A DNA stretch of 64,000 bases. Source: Lepidostoma basale. Its lineage: Eukaryota; Arthropoda; Insecta; Trichoptera; Lepidostomatidae. A program made the translations under genes and the position numbers. Below are positions 41,880-51,534 of the stretch, piece by piece; the stretch's first letter is position 1, and each line of letters opens with the position of its first letter. The stretch covers positions 62,001-126,000 of the forward strand of contig JAHDVF020000520.1 of the NCBI GenBank assembly GCA_022606425.2, written 5' to 3'. The notes under the pieces were generated by a model. The model was not told the DNA's origin. It saw only the letters and a program-made list of their open reading frames with translations, and made no database searches.

Positions 41880-42870
41880 TATTTTTTTAATACTTCTTCT
41901 TCTTCTTCAAGTGCCCTGTCGGGTTCCTCCAACGTTGGCGATCACCTCGGCGAACCTGTCCCTATCCTGCACCGCTCGGAACAGCCCCTCCACATGTGTT
42001 TTGTGTGATTTTGGGTAACACCGTGTGATTTCTCCTTCTCGACCGACGTTTCGGAGATCGTTGCAGTCTCCATCTTCAGGTTAATGTGGTGGTGGTAATG
42101 AATTCAGGGTAATGTGCTGCCAGCGACATGGTACAACAGTGAAGTACCTTAACAGATATAACTCATATTACATTTATTACCACCACCAAATGAGCCTGAA
42201 GATGGAGACTGCAACGATATCCGAAACGTCGATCGAGAAGGAGAAATCACACGGTATTACCCAAAATCACACAAAACATATTGCTGCCAACCATGAAAAG
42301 CTACGCAATTAGCTCCTCCACACTTCGAATGCCGGTCCACTCCCTCACGTTTTCCAGCCAGGACTTCTGTCACCTACCGGGCCCTCGGCGTCCCTCAATT
42401 TCCCCCTCCAATATCAGTTGGAGAAGGTGGCACTTTTCCTCACGCAGTACATGACCCAAATGTGAAATCTTTCGAACCTTGATAGTTGACAACAGCTCCC
42501 TATCAACTTTAGCTCGCCTCAGGACTTCGGTATTGGTAACCATGTCTGTCCAGGGAATTCTGAGCATTCGGCGATAGAGCCACATTTCAAATGCTTCCAG
42601 TCTGTTCATTGAGTTGACTTTTAAGGTCCACGTTTCACATCCATACAATAAAACAGACCACAAATAGCATTTGATCATTCTCTGGTGGAGTTTCAAATTT
42701 GTGTTATCATTGTAAAAGACTGATTTCATTTTATTAAATGTAGCTCTTGCTGTCTTAATTCTGCATTTTATCTCTACATCTGGGTCAAGAGATTGCGTTA
42801 GTATGCTGCCGAGGTATTCAAATGATTTTTTTATACTAATTAGAATAATTATTTTAATTATCACGTAGCC
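41880..42870 (-). pseudogene. LINE-C longer copy split by HHR-8
   Basis: AAG tail at 41889-41902, 3' end 41903-41994, then 42315-42864 encodes (minus) FEYLGSILTQSLDPDVEIKC, FNKMKSVFYNDNTNLKLHQR, KCYLWSVLLYGCETWTLKVN, FEMWLYRRMLRIPWTDMVTN and LGHVLREEKCHLLQLILEGE. This is the RT C-terminal half of an RTE-like LINE. The insertion at 41995-42314 breaks it. Confidence 0.82.
41995..42314. mobile_element. HHR-8 fold-back element with 8-bp TSD
   Basis: 320-bp insertion in LINE-C flanked by cctccaca (41987-41994 and 42315-42322). Inverted arms hold CTGAAGA, a long stem II (GGAGA..TCTCC on minus; GGA..TCC on plus) and GAAACGTC. About 36 bp at the right end (catattgctgccaaccatga onward) is not mirrored: a one-sided extension. 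Confidence 0.8.
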
Positions 42871-42992
42871 TTAAAGATAATTCATGTATAGTCAGGTATA
42901 AACCAGTACGTGACTAACAATAAACAGGAACAATTTAGACTGTTTCTTAGTTGAAGGATTCGGTACTAAAAGAATAAATTATTTAAAAATTC

Positions 42993-43861
42993 AAGGATTG
43001 ATTGTATCTCAATAGAGACGAAGATGTAAATTGTTTTTTTTTTTTGGAAACCGAATATGGTGGTCGAGGCGTTTACAGGACTTATGACCTATCATTGGTT
43101 AGGTTAAGCGAGATCGCTTTATGTATTATAATACAACATTCCCCATTTCCCCCTTCTTACGACCACCACGTCTGAAAAATTTTTGAAAGATGTACATATG
43201 CTATGTTGAGAAACACTTCAAATATTTTTGTTCAATCTACACTAGCGCCATCTATTAAGATTAGATGTAAGCATTAAGCAGAAAATCTTTATTAATGCAA
43301 TGTGAAAGGCTACGCAATTATCATACATTGCTAGACAACGCCAGGAGAATGCTTCTCCAATTTTTTTATGCTTTTTTAAACTTGGACCAGTTTTTATAGA
43401 ACATTTTTGTTTTCTTGAATGTTACCAATACTCGTAGACAAACACTGGATTTTACCCATTGCGGGTTAATCAAAACAATTTATCTTCGTCTCTATTGAAA
43501 GCCGTGCCACACTGTTTTAAACAAGCTCTCCACATCGGTCTCCACCGGCGGTTTAAAACTGTGTAGACACTTGTTTGAAGCCAAAATTCGTTTGACCTTC
43601 AACAAACTTTGTGGACGGACGCGCATAGTATGCGTGTGGATCCACCGTTTAAACACGCATTCCACATGTGGAGAGCTTGTTTACAACAGTATGTGGACGC
43701 TTCACCAATCGTGGGCTCCACAGCTCTCCACCAAGGTCACCCTTGTGGAGAGCTTGTTTCAAACAGTGTGGCACGGCCTTGAGATACAATCAATCCTTAA
43801 ATGATTAACCCGCAATAGGTAAAATCCAGTATTTGTCAACAAGTATTAATAACATTCAAGA
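42993..43861. mobile_element. MITE-X3/Q composite holding MITE-Y1
   Basis: Left X end gattgattgtatctcaatag (43000-), X core to about 43268, then a Q palindrome: tggattttacccattgcggg (43448-) mirrored by cccgcaataggtaaaatcca (43809-). MITE-Y1 sits inside the X-type inner end (ctattga|gatacaatc). Confidence 0.7.
43500..43781. mobile_element. MITE-Y1, 282 bp
   Basis: Inverted ends aagccgtgccacactgtttt and (right, inverted) aaggccgtgccacactgttt continue into acaagctctccaca. It interrupts an X-type end, duplicating only GA. Second copy at 51614. Confidence 0.75.
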
Positions 43862-44430
43862 AATTTAAAAATTCGTTGATAAAATTGAAAAGAGAATGTT
43901 GCCAGTGATAAATTAATTTGTCCCATTAACCCTTTAATAGCGGAGTGGGCACTTACCGCAATGGCGGGGCGATGTGAGTCGCACGAGCACCGCGGCCCGC
44001 GCCGCGCCGGGTAGACACCAATAATTGACAAGCAATGATAGATGGCACCTCGCGCAGTGCTGTCACACCTGAAAAATGGGACCGGTCCTCCGCTGTGGCA
44101 GCCTGGTGGCCGGCGAGCGAGGTGGAATGCGAATTAGTATATTACCAGTGCACACACAGCCCGGAGGAATGTTGACAAATTGAATTCCATTTATTAACCA
44201 TGCCGTATGTCTAATTATAATTAGGCTGCGTCGATGTAATTGGGTTAATTGACTATTATATCAAACGTTCTTTTTACATTCATCATTGCAACATTTTGTT
44301 ATATATCACTATGCGAAATTTCTTAAGATTTATTTTTTTAGTTTTAAAACAAGACGATTATACATATTGTACATATAATTATAAAACACAATTTTTTCAT
44401 GATTTTTTTATCACAAATTTTGTAATCAAG
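43862..44430. other. Unique island, possible host regulatory DNA
   Basis: 43930-44110 is GC-rich (gcgccgcgccgggtagacac region). 44200-44255 has clustered homeodomain-type sites: ctaattataattagg, aattgggttaattg. No TE similarity and no ORF. Confidence 0.35.
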
Positions 44431-44431
44431 A

Positions 44432-44690
44432 CGACCTTCGTGGCAGAGTGGTTACGATCTCTGACTTCCATGCCGAAGGTCCTGGGTTCGATTCCCGGCG
44501 ATGGCAGTGTGATTGTCCCACTGTCTTTGGTCTGGTGTAGAATTCACGTGACAATAAAAAATGGCGATAGATTGGCTACCTATCACATGTCACAAGAATC
44601 AATATAATAGCTAAAATATAAAAAAATGTATACAGTAATTGGGTCGAAACGACCTGTTGTGTACATAAAAAAAAATAATAAAAAAAATTA
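44432..44690 (+). mobile_element. SINE-2f, best-preserved copy
   Basis: gaccttcgtggcagagtggt (A box), cctgggttcgattcccggcg (exact B-box consensus GGTTCGATTCC), cagtgtgattgtcccactgt, ggctacctatcacatgtcac, then gtaattgggtcgaaacgacc and an A-rich tail. Confidence 0.88.
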
Positions 44691-44849
44691 AAAATAAAAA
44701 TCAAGAGAAAAAAATCTTAAATATACTCGTACTATAAAATAAACATTTTTTTATTATTTCATAATAAAATTGGAAAATTAATAATTTTGTCATTTGAAAT
44801 TACATGGTTAAAATTCGTTGTAAATAATTAAAAAAATTAATTTATTGAA

Positions 44850-45119
44850 CGCTAAGGCATTAACACTGTGGAATTTCATAGTAATATACTAAGGAAATTG
44901 AAAATAACTTTGTTTAATCCACTTAATATTAAAAAAACAAGACATGTTTCGGAGGATACCTATCATTAGATGTAAAAATATAATGAAAACTAAACAAAGA
45001 AAGACTAATATAAAACGCATTTAAATTTCGATACAATAATTTAAATTTAAAAATTAACCTCTGATTAATTTTTATATATTTTTTTTAATGTTTAGTGGAT
45101 TAAACAAAGTTATTTTCAA
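44850..45119. mobile_element. HHR-9b fold-back element
   Basis: Left extension aaggcattaacactgtggaa (44852-), then ataactttgtttaatccact mirrored by agtggattaaacaaagttat (45094-). Minus core near 44938-44970: CTAATGA, AGG..CCT stem, GAAACATGTC. The right arm lacks a core. Confidence 0.62.
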
Positions 45120-45120
45120 T

Positions 45121-45258
45121 ATATTTAGTTCAATTTATAATTTCCTAAGTATATTTAGTTCAATTTATAATTTCCTAAGTATATTTAGTTCAATTTATAA
45201 TTTCCTAAGTATATTTAGTTCAATTTATAATTTCCTAAGTATATTTAGTTCAATTTAT
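45121..45258 (+). repeat. Perfect 30-bp tandem repeat, about 4.6 copies
   Basis: Unit atatttagttcaatttataa followed by tttcctaagt minus overlap, 30 bp, four identical copies (45121-45240) and a partial fifth. Starts at the edge of HHR-9b. Because 30 is a multiple of 3 it creates a spurious repetitive ORF. Confidence 0.92.
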
Positions 45259-45373
45259 ATTTTACATCTAGATCTAATTCATATTTAGTTCAAATAAATA
45301 AAAAAAAATGGTATTTGAAACTTACGGTAGAAGTTTTTCATTATAAATAATGAAAATCCACCGTCATGACCAA

Positions 45374-45706
45374 GAGTATGCTGAGGATAATGGAAATTAG
45401 ATCATTATATTACCGGGAAGACTCTGCGTGATCGCGTAAAGAACACCCCAATCCGAGAGGTCTGCGAGGTATAAGATGTGATCAGATTCTGGTCGACGGT
45501 ACTGGAACCAAAATGTCCAGAGAATGAACCCCACAAGAATTTCATACATGTCTCTGCAAGGAATACCAGATGGAAGGCGTTCCCCACGGAGACCCCTAAA
45601 GCAATAGCTGGAGTTCGGCAACACAGGAGGAAAATTCTATAATAACAGACACACAAGACGACCACCAAACAGTCTACAATGAGTTGAAGAAGAAGAAGAA
45701 GAAGAT
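45374..45706 (+). mobile_element. LINE-B4 3' end, decayed
   Basis: accgggaagactctgcgtga, tcgcgtaaagaacaccccaa recall GKTLRDRVRN; ends gttgaagaagaagaagaaga. Multiple frameshifts. Confidence 0.7.
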
Positions 45707-45719
45707 TTCGTCAATAATT

Positions 45720-46500
45720 TATATGGAGTTAAACACAATTTTAAAAGAATCGAAGAATCGACAGCTGTCGAAATAAAGAGATAGGTGGAAGTAGTTCAAA
45801 ATATCGTTTTATTTAATTATTATCTACAAAGAATTATTCATAGGTTCCATCTTGCGTCTGAGAGGTATAATATGATGATATCCGTCGCAAAAACAAAATG
45901 TCTTGCAATATCCAGACAGCCTCTCAGATGCAAATTGGTTGTAGATAATAAACCCATAGAACAGGTCATGAAGTTCAGATATCTGGGTATGGATATATCT
46001 AGTTGCAGCGATCTATATAAAAAAGTTAAAAACAGACTGATAAAGTTTCAGTTATCTCCGGATGTCCAAGGGACACAAGGAATCGAAGCAAGAGCAGACA
46101 CTGTCAGAACCAAATATCTCTTAAGAGTAGCAGATATGAGAACATTGCGACGTATTGTGGGGAGAACCCTTAGAGATAGGATACCCAATGAAGAAATTCG
46201 CAAATCCTGCAAAATTGAAGACATAGTGAGATGGAGTAGGCAGAGAAGACGATTCTGGAGAGAATGGATCCAGCAAGAATTCCTAATATCGTGATGCACG
46301 AGATTCAAGAGGGCCGTCGACCATCAAAACGACCACCAAAGAGATGGAATTAAGACTGGTCGTCTTCATCACAGGAAGAAAGTTGATATCCTGCATAAAC
46401 AGATCGCAAGATTTACAATCAGAATAAGGAGAAGATATTTAAAATTGACTTCCATCGAGATATTGTAGTAAAATCATTTGATTATCATTAATATATTCTT
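45720..46500. mobile_element. HHR-3c fold-back element split by LINE-B5
   Basis: cgacagctgtcgaaataaag and ggtggaagtagttcaaaata are the right arm of HHR-3. The family extension (aaaatcatttgattatcatt, 46470-) appears after LINE-B5, on the right. Confidence 0.55.
45836..46437 (+). pseudogene. LINE-B5, RT C-terminal region
   Basis: ORF to 46294 encodes HLASERYNMMISVAKTKCLA, LVVDNKPIEQVMKFRYLGMD, EARADTVRTKYLLRVADMRT, LRRIVGRTLRDRIPNEEIRK and CKIEDIVRWSRQRRRFWRE. Internal deletion between the RYLG and ARADTVRT blocks relative to B1; a frameshift truncates the GRPPKRW end. AAG-rich end. Confidence 0.78.
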
Positions 46501-46976
46501 ATAGTTTGAATGCGTGTATCTTTTTGAATAAAATATACAATTAATTATCATTTTGCATGACAAGATTTGACTTTCGAATTTCGAATTTGCAGACGATTCT
46601 GATTACGCGTAGATGACGGAAATGCGACGTCATTTGTCTTCGTCCATCGCAGTTGTAAAGGTCGTGCCCTATCGCCCGAGGCGGCCACAGCCGACCTGCA
46701 GGTCAACAGTCAACTCCGAGTTGTGTCATACGAGAGACATGCGTGTTATGCACGGATTTATAGTGTGTCAACCGCAAAATTAATGTTAACAAGTGTCGGC
46801 GAATCTTGATGGGCCATCGTAATTGAAATTCGCCGGCTACAAAAAGAAAGTAGGCATATTTTACACCAAAAGTTCTGAAACATTTATTACCCCGGAGACC
46901 ACTTGACGAATGCGATTTTTTCCCTCAAAGAATTAAAAAAAAAACAATTAAAATATTTTTTTATATTTTCTTCTAT
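46501..46976. other. Unique DNA with a GC-richer block
   Basis: 46605-46840 is GC-richer (atcgcccgaggcggccacag), with no repeat partner and no ORF. Possible host non-coding DNA. Confidence 0.33.
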
Positions 46977-47279
46977 ATCAAAGGTTCCCAACATTTTCTG
47001 AAACACCGCCTCCTTTACAAGGTAAAAAAATCCAACCCAGCCTCTCTCATAAAAGTTATACCAAATATTTAGATATTGTAAAACATTATCTATATCAATT
47101 TTAAATTATATAAGTGAAATAAAATGGGTCATCGAATGAATAATTAAAAAAAGTAATTGGTTATTACAATAAGTGTTTTTTTACCTGATTTCTTTTCGAA
47201 TTATTTAATCATTCTATTAAATTATTGTATAATAGAATGATAAATGATTTGAAAAAAATTTATAAATTTTAGATAAACT

Positions 47280-47475
47280 TAAGGCGTTAACACTGTGGAA
47301 TTCCATAATGACGAATTTTTATGAATTAAAACTATGTTTTTCCCACTTTTGAGTTTGACGCGTTTCGAAGGCTTACACCTTCATCATCAGGAGAACGATT
47401 GATTCGAAACATGTCGAGAAAAATAAACTCAAAAGTGGAAAAAACAGTGTTTTAATTCATAAAAAAAATTATAAA
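47280..47475. mobile_element. HHR-6 fold-back element
   Basis: Left extension aaggcgttaacactgtggaa (47280-), shared with HHR-9. Arms cccacttttgagtttgacgc and aaactcaaaagtggaaaaaa. The left (minus) arm keeps a near-perfect core; the right keeps GAAACATGTCGAGAA. Confidence 0.75.
47357..47395 (-). ncRNA. Hammerhead-like core, HHR-6 left arm
   Basis: Minus strand: TTCTC (47391-47395), CTGATGA (47384-47390), stem II GAAGG-TGTAAG-CCTTC, GAAAC (47362-47366), GC, GTC (47357-47359). Exact consensus boxes. The 3' stem I strand is deleted here, but GAGAA follows GTC in the other arm (47416-47420). Confidence 0.66.
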
Positions 47476-47484
47476 CGCTTAAAA

Positions 47485-48083
47485 TAAAGGTTACTATCCC
47501 TGGCTGTACCCAACTGATTTCTTGCTGGGTATGCTGGACAACCAATCATTGGAAATTAGACGAACCATCCACCTGGGTGTTCACTTTTTTCAACTGATTC
47601 GTGGTCGAATACATAACTCTGATATTTTGAATGACTTGACTTTGTTTGTCCCCGACAATTATCTGCGACAAAGGCAACATAGATTATTTCACCTGCCACT
47701 GTGTAGAACCAATCTACCTAAGGTAATGCCCGTGGGCAGGGCAATAATACTATTAAACCGCATCTCTTCGGATGTGGACATTTTTCACGATAGTGAGGCT
47801 ACCCTCAGAAAGCATCTATCTCTTATGTATTAAATTACTATTTGTTTCTCTACTTATTGTACAAAAATGTTAATCTTTACCAAACTGTTCTCGAATATAT
47901 TTTTTTAAAAATTGTCTTCTGTTTTTCTTTTTTCTGACTTACTCTCATTTGTTTTCTTGTAATATTATTTGTAAATATGTTTTTTTAAATTGTTAATTTT
48001 ATTTTTGTGATTATAAACGATTTGGATGTGTTATTCTGTAATGTTTATAATTTTTTGAATAAATTGAAATTGAAATTGAAATT
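47485..48083 (+). pseudogene. LINE-J2, Jockey/CR1-like ORF2 C-terminus and 3' UTR
   Basis: ORF to 47833 encodes FLLGMLDNQSLEIRRTIHLG, then VPDNYLRQRQHRLFHLPLCR, TNLPKVMPVGRAIILLNRIS and SEATLRKHLSLMY at the natural stop. The 3' UTR ends gtaatgtttataattttttg and GAAATT repeats. 5'-truncated, so not functional. Confidence 0.84.
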
Positions 48084-48094
48084 ATGGCCCCGAA

Positions 48095-48425
48095 ACAGAA
48101 ACATTGTCCAAACAAAGTGCCGAGAAACTACGAGTGACCCAAAGAGCCATGTTAGGAATAAGACTAAGAGACAGTCAGAAACGATACGGTGAGAGAAAAA
48201 ACATAGGTCACTGATATCATCCACCGGGTAGCGACTCTAAAGTTGCAATGGCAGTCTCATAGCCAGAAGCTCGGACGAAAAATGGATAGGAAGATGTCTG
48301 ACTTGGGGACCGTGGACGGCAAAGAGAAGTACAGGACCACTGCAACTACGGTGGAAGGATGAACTGAACGGACATGTCGGAATAACCTGGATGATGACCT
48401 TTGTATAAAGCAAATTAAACTTAAA
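48095..48425 (+). pseudogene. LINE-G-like RT C-terminus, decayed
   Basis: Frames give RVTQRAMLGIRLRDSQKRYG, TDIIHRVATLKLQWQSHSQK and later GRM-like remnants. This is the TQRAMLG..LRD...T.I..R...LK..W layout found before the GRP motif in many insect LINEs. Several frameshifts. Confidence 0.65.
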
Positions 48426-48729
48426 TATGGTTTATTTTGTTATTGTATGTATTGTAATCATTTTCACTTTTTTGGAATAACTTTTACGGGAGGGGGGCGT
48501 TGAACGTTTATTTTTCTTGTAAAGGGGGCGGTGGCCCAGAAAAGATTGGAAACCTATGTACTAAAGAGTCATTAGCTGAAAACACACGTATAATAAATCA
48601 CGACATTAAAGTATGTTTCTCTTGTAAATTAAACACCAATAAGATTTTATAAATCTTATAAAAAACAGACGTTTTCATTTATATTAACTATTTAATAAGG
48701 AGTTTTACATTCTTTATCAAAAAACAATA

Positions 48730-49105
48730 CGGTAGTTATTTGGCAAAAGGTTCCAACTGCGTTTTTATGAAATTTACAGGAGAGCAAAAATAAGATTTTT
48801 ACATTATTTTGATTATTTATAAAAAAATATTTTTGTTCCAAATTGTTCATTTCAAACGTCAATTTTCGATGCATAACGTTATATACAAGATATATCAGAA
48901 AATAAATTAAAAAATATATGTACATATAAATAAAAAAAGGGTTGAATGCAATTATGCATAAAATAAAATACATTAAAAAATGTAAAAAAAAGTACAGATC
49001 TAACGTTTTGTCAATACATAAAGTGTGCAAAAATAATACTGATGGTATATTTAACTCAATTTCACAAAAAAAATGCACCTGGAACCTTTTGCCAAATAAG
49101 TACCG
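48730..49105. mobile_element. MITE-T, 376 bp
   Basis: Inverted ends: left cggtagttatttggcaaaag and right (inverted) cggtacttatttggcaaaag, both followed by gttcca. Inserted in an HHR-4-type flank (gttttacattctttatcaaa on the left, gaagttttataagg on the right). No clear TSD. Non-coding; the 128-codon minus ORF here is incidental. Confidence 0.75.
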
Positions 49106-49139
49106 AATTGAAGTTTTATAAGGAACAAGACAAGGACCA

Positions 49140-49595
49140 TTTTTATCGTTTATTTATCTTGAATATTAAGTATTATAAATAGTTGTAAGCCTTCTTAATT
49201 TATCAATCTACGATCTCTCCTTTAGCTCATTATTTTCAATTCATTTAACTAATCACAAGAGACAATGTTTTATCTCCCGCGTTTGATTATGCTGTCTTGG
49301 TAAGATGAGCGATAAAAATGATGTCGTGGGTATCTTCAAGACTGGAAGTCCCCGGGAACAGTTGTTCGCTGTCAAAATCGACTGACAGTCGGATACGTCA
49401 GTTTTTTTTAAAGAAATACCTTCCTCCGTCTTAAAATAAACTTTGTATGCGGCCCCTCCCCGTACATAATAGATGGATGGGTAATTATCATATTGGGGTT
49501 TGTCCGAGCGAAGAATTAGTTATCCACTCTCAAAGACTCATGCTGTTACGGCTAAATTACCAGGGTCGGCCATTTAAATAGTTTATAACTAAAAC
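49140..49595. other. No gene recognised
   Basis: AT-rich with a mixed block 49300-49540. No repeat partner. Confidence 0.38.
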
Positions 49596-49875
49596 TAGCT
49601 AACTAACCATCACGCTGTCTCTCTGAAAGGGTAGACGGAAAGAATGGACCGCCACACTGTTCTTTCTTGGCATACTTTTACTATACTAAAATTTTATGCA
49701 TCGATCGTGTAGTGCACGCACGTCGATTTTTCCGACTCCTCAATATTTAATATTCGATTTATTTTATCTTGTCTCGTTTTCCTCGGCTATCCTCTATTTC
49801 TAGATCCGTTCACGTCGTTTACTGTCTTCATTTATTCTTTCCGTGTTCCAAACCATCTTAATGCTCGTTTTATTT
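49596..49875 (-). mobile_element. LINE-A 3' fragment, decayed
   Basis: gctaactaaccatcacgctg, gaatggaccgccacactgtt, cctcggctatcctctatttc. Truncated near accatcttaatgctcg. Confidence 0.74.
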
Positions 49876-50270
49876 ATAGTTGTAAAATAATAAAACACTT
49901 TGTATTTAACTTCTGTATTGTTATTATAATTGAAGACTACAGGGGAAAAACAAGGAATGTCAGCAGAAGGTTAATTTGAATAAATTGAGAATAAAGCTTA
50001 ACAAAGTCTATATATACTCGTATCTTAGCAATTAGCAATCAATTATCTGGCTATAGTCGATGACACGCATGATTTTTGAATATGAAAGTTTTACTGTGGA
50101 TAGATACGTACAAATGCCGCTAGATGGCATTATTACATTTATTTTGAATTTTAACTGACATTCCTTGTTTTTACCCTGTACTCTTCAATTGATGCCATCT
50201 AGTTTCGCTTGGACCTAAGCTTCATCCAGGGCAGTATAATAACTAAACAAAAACACCCAATTTACATGTG
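49876..50270. mobile_element. HHR-7b fold-back element
   Basis: Left arm attgaagactacaggggaaa, aacaaggaatgtc mirrored by gacattccttgtttttaccc, tgtactcttcaatt. Right (minus) core: CTGGATGA (one extra G), GCTT..AAGC, GAAACTAGA. The loop holds unrelated sequence. Confidence 0.62.
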
Positions 50271-50455
50271 CGTATAATAATAAATGGTAGTGAAGTCATA
50301 AAGGGGGGGGGGGTGAGAGAGGGAAATGAACAGGCGAAATTTTTTTTATCTTTGAAATATCTTTGAATCATGGCGAAAACAGCAATCCCTCAAACAAAAA
50401 ATCTTCTAGAAAACAAACGTTTTCATTTATATAAATTAATTTATATGGTAAATAA

Positions 50456-50645
50456 TAATTAAATAAAACGATGTTTTTTAACTACTTCCACTTTTGTCTT
50501 TATTTAGACAGCGACCGGTTTCGCCAGGCTCGCTGGCATCGACAGACTGGTGAGCCAGTCTGCCGATGCCAGCGAGCCTGGCGAAACCAGTCGCTGTCTA
50601 AATAAAGACAAAAGTGGAAGTAGTTAAAAATAAAATATTTTTTAA
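50456..50645. mobile_element. HHR-3d, near-perfect hairpin
   Basis: Arms of about 75 bp (50473-50547 and 50557-50631) with a tiny loop: ttaactacttccacttttgt through gctggcatcgacagactgg, then the mirror image with few mismatches. Cores CTGYCGA, GCCAG..CTGGC, GAAACCRGTC. The conserved A of CUGANGA is replaced. Confidence 0.82.
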
Positions 50646-51530
50646 ATAGCCTGTTGCATAACACCATACATTTTTAATTATATACCAAAAAATATATAAT
50701 TAAACAGAAGCAACATATTTCTCATTAAGTTTAAACTGCTCATCACTCTAATAATAATAACCTATCGTAAATTTTTGAATCAAATTAATTTTAATAATGG
50801 CGATTAAAAATTTTAATATATCATAAATCAGAATGTAATACGAAATACATCCCAAATGTAAAATTAATTGAAAAAGTACATATTATGCAGGCGTTATGAT
50901 TTCTGAACAAATCTCTTAAGCGGTTCTGCCCAAGAGAATTCATGTTCGCCGAATAAAAAAATCTAACAAAACGACGATTTATGTTGAGTTAGAGTAAGCT
51001 TGTTAAAAACTCACTGTGACTTGGTTAAATGAACGAATTAAAGAAATGAATTTTGTCTTATTATCAAGCAGTTTAAGTTGAATGTGCTATGCTGTAATGT
51101 GAATTGCTGTCTCGGAGATTTAAACGCGGAGGAATAAACACTTGTAATGCCTCGGTTTGTATTCTGTCCCTTAAACAGGGGATTATGTCAGATGGAAGTA
51201 TGATGAGGAATTTCCCTGTTACAATCACGTAGAGGACTTTATGTAAAAATAGTATTATTAAAATACTATTTTTAACGCTTAATATTACGAAGAATGAATC
51301 ATATGCTTAGTCTCACAGAAAAAAAACTTGAAAGAAATCCCTATGTTATGCTAGTAAAATATTTACTTTTTAAATAATCTGAAAATATAGACAAGGAAAA
51401 TACTAAAGTTGACTTTAAGTGCATAACATATTTTAAATATGATATATATTTTTTGGTATAAGATAATTTAAAAAAAAAACATAACATCATAAGGACAAAA
51501 ATTATGTGTTTATTACACACTTTGTAAATG
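50646..51530. other. AT-rich DNA, no gene recognised
   Basis: No repeat partner. 51080-51230 is slightly richer in GC. Confidence 0.4.
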
Positions 51531-51534
51531 AAAC

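Larger units (their letters stand above)
46977..48567. mobile_element. hAT-like composite with inverted ends
   Basis: Left ggttcccaacattttctgaa, caccgcctcctttacaagg; right inverted ggtttccaatcttttctggg, ccaccgccccctttacaag. About 90 bp of diverged inverted ends. No convincing 8-bp duplication. Contains HHR-6, LINE-J2 and LINE-G. A related end lies at 60706. Confidence 0.55.

Noticed and set aside
44432..44505. Functional tRNA gene
   Set aside because: A and B boxes are present, but the sequence continues into a SINE body, recurs seven times and does not fold into an obvious cloverleaf.
45121..45258. CRISPR-like array
   Set aside because: Direct tandem repeat without spacers in a eukaryotic TE context.
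45088..45288. Repetitive 66-codon ORF
   Set aside because: Created by the 30-bp minisatellite, whose unit is a multiple of three.
46977..48567. 8-bp duplication for the hAT-like composite
   Set aside because: ttctatat and tactaaag match at only 5 of 8 positions, so I do not claim it.
48692..49078. 128-codon minus-strand hydrophobic ORF
   Set aside because: Lies inside MITE-T and an HHR-4 flank; composition-driven Phe/Ile/Leu-rich frame.
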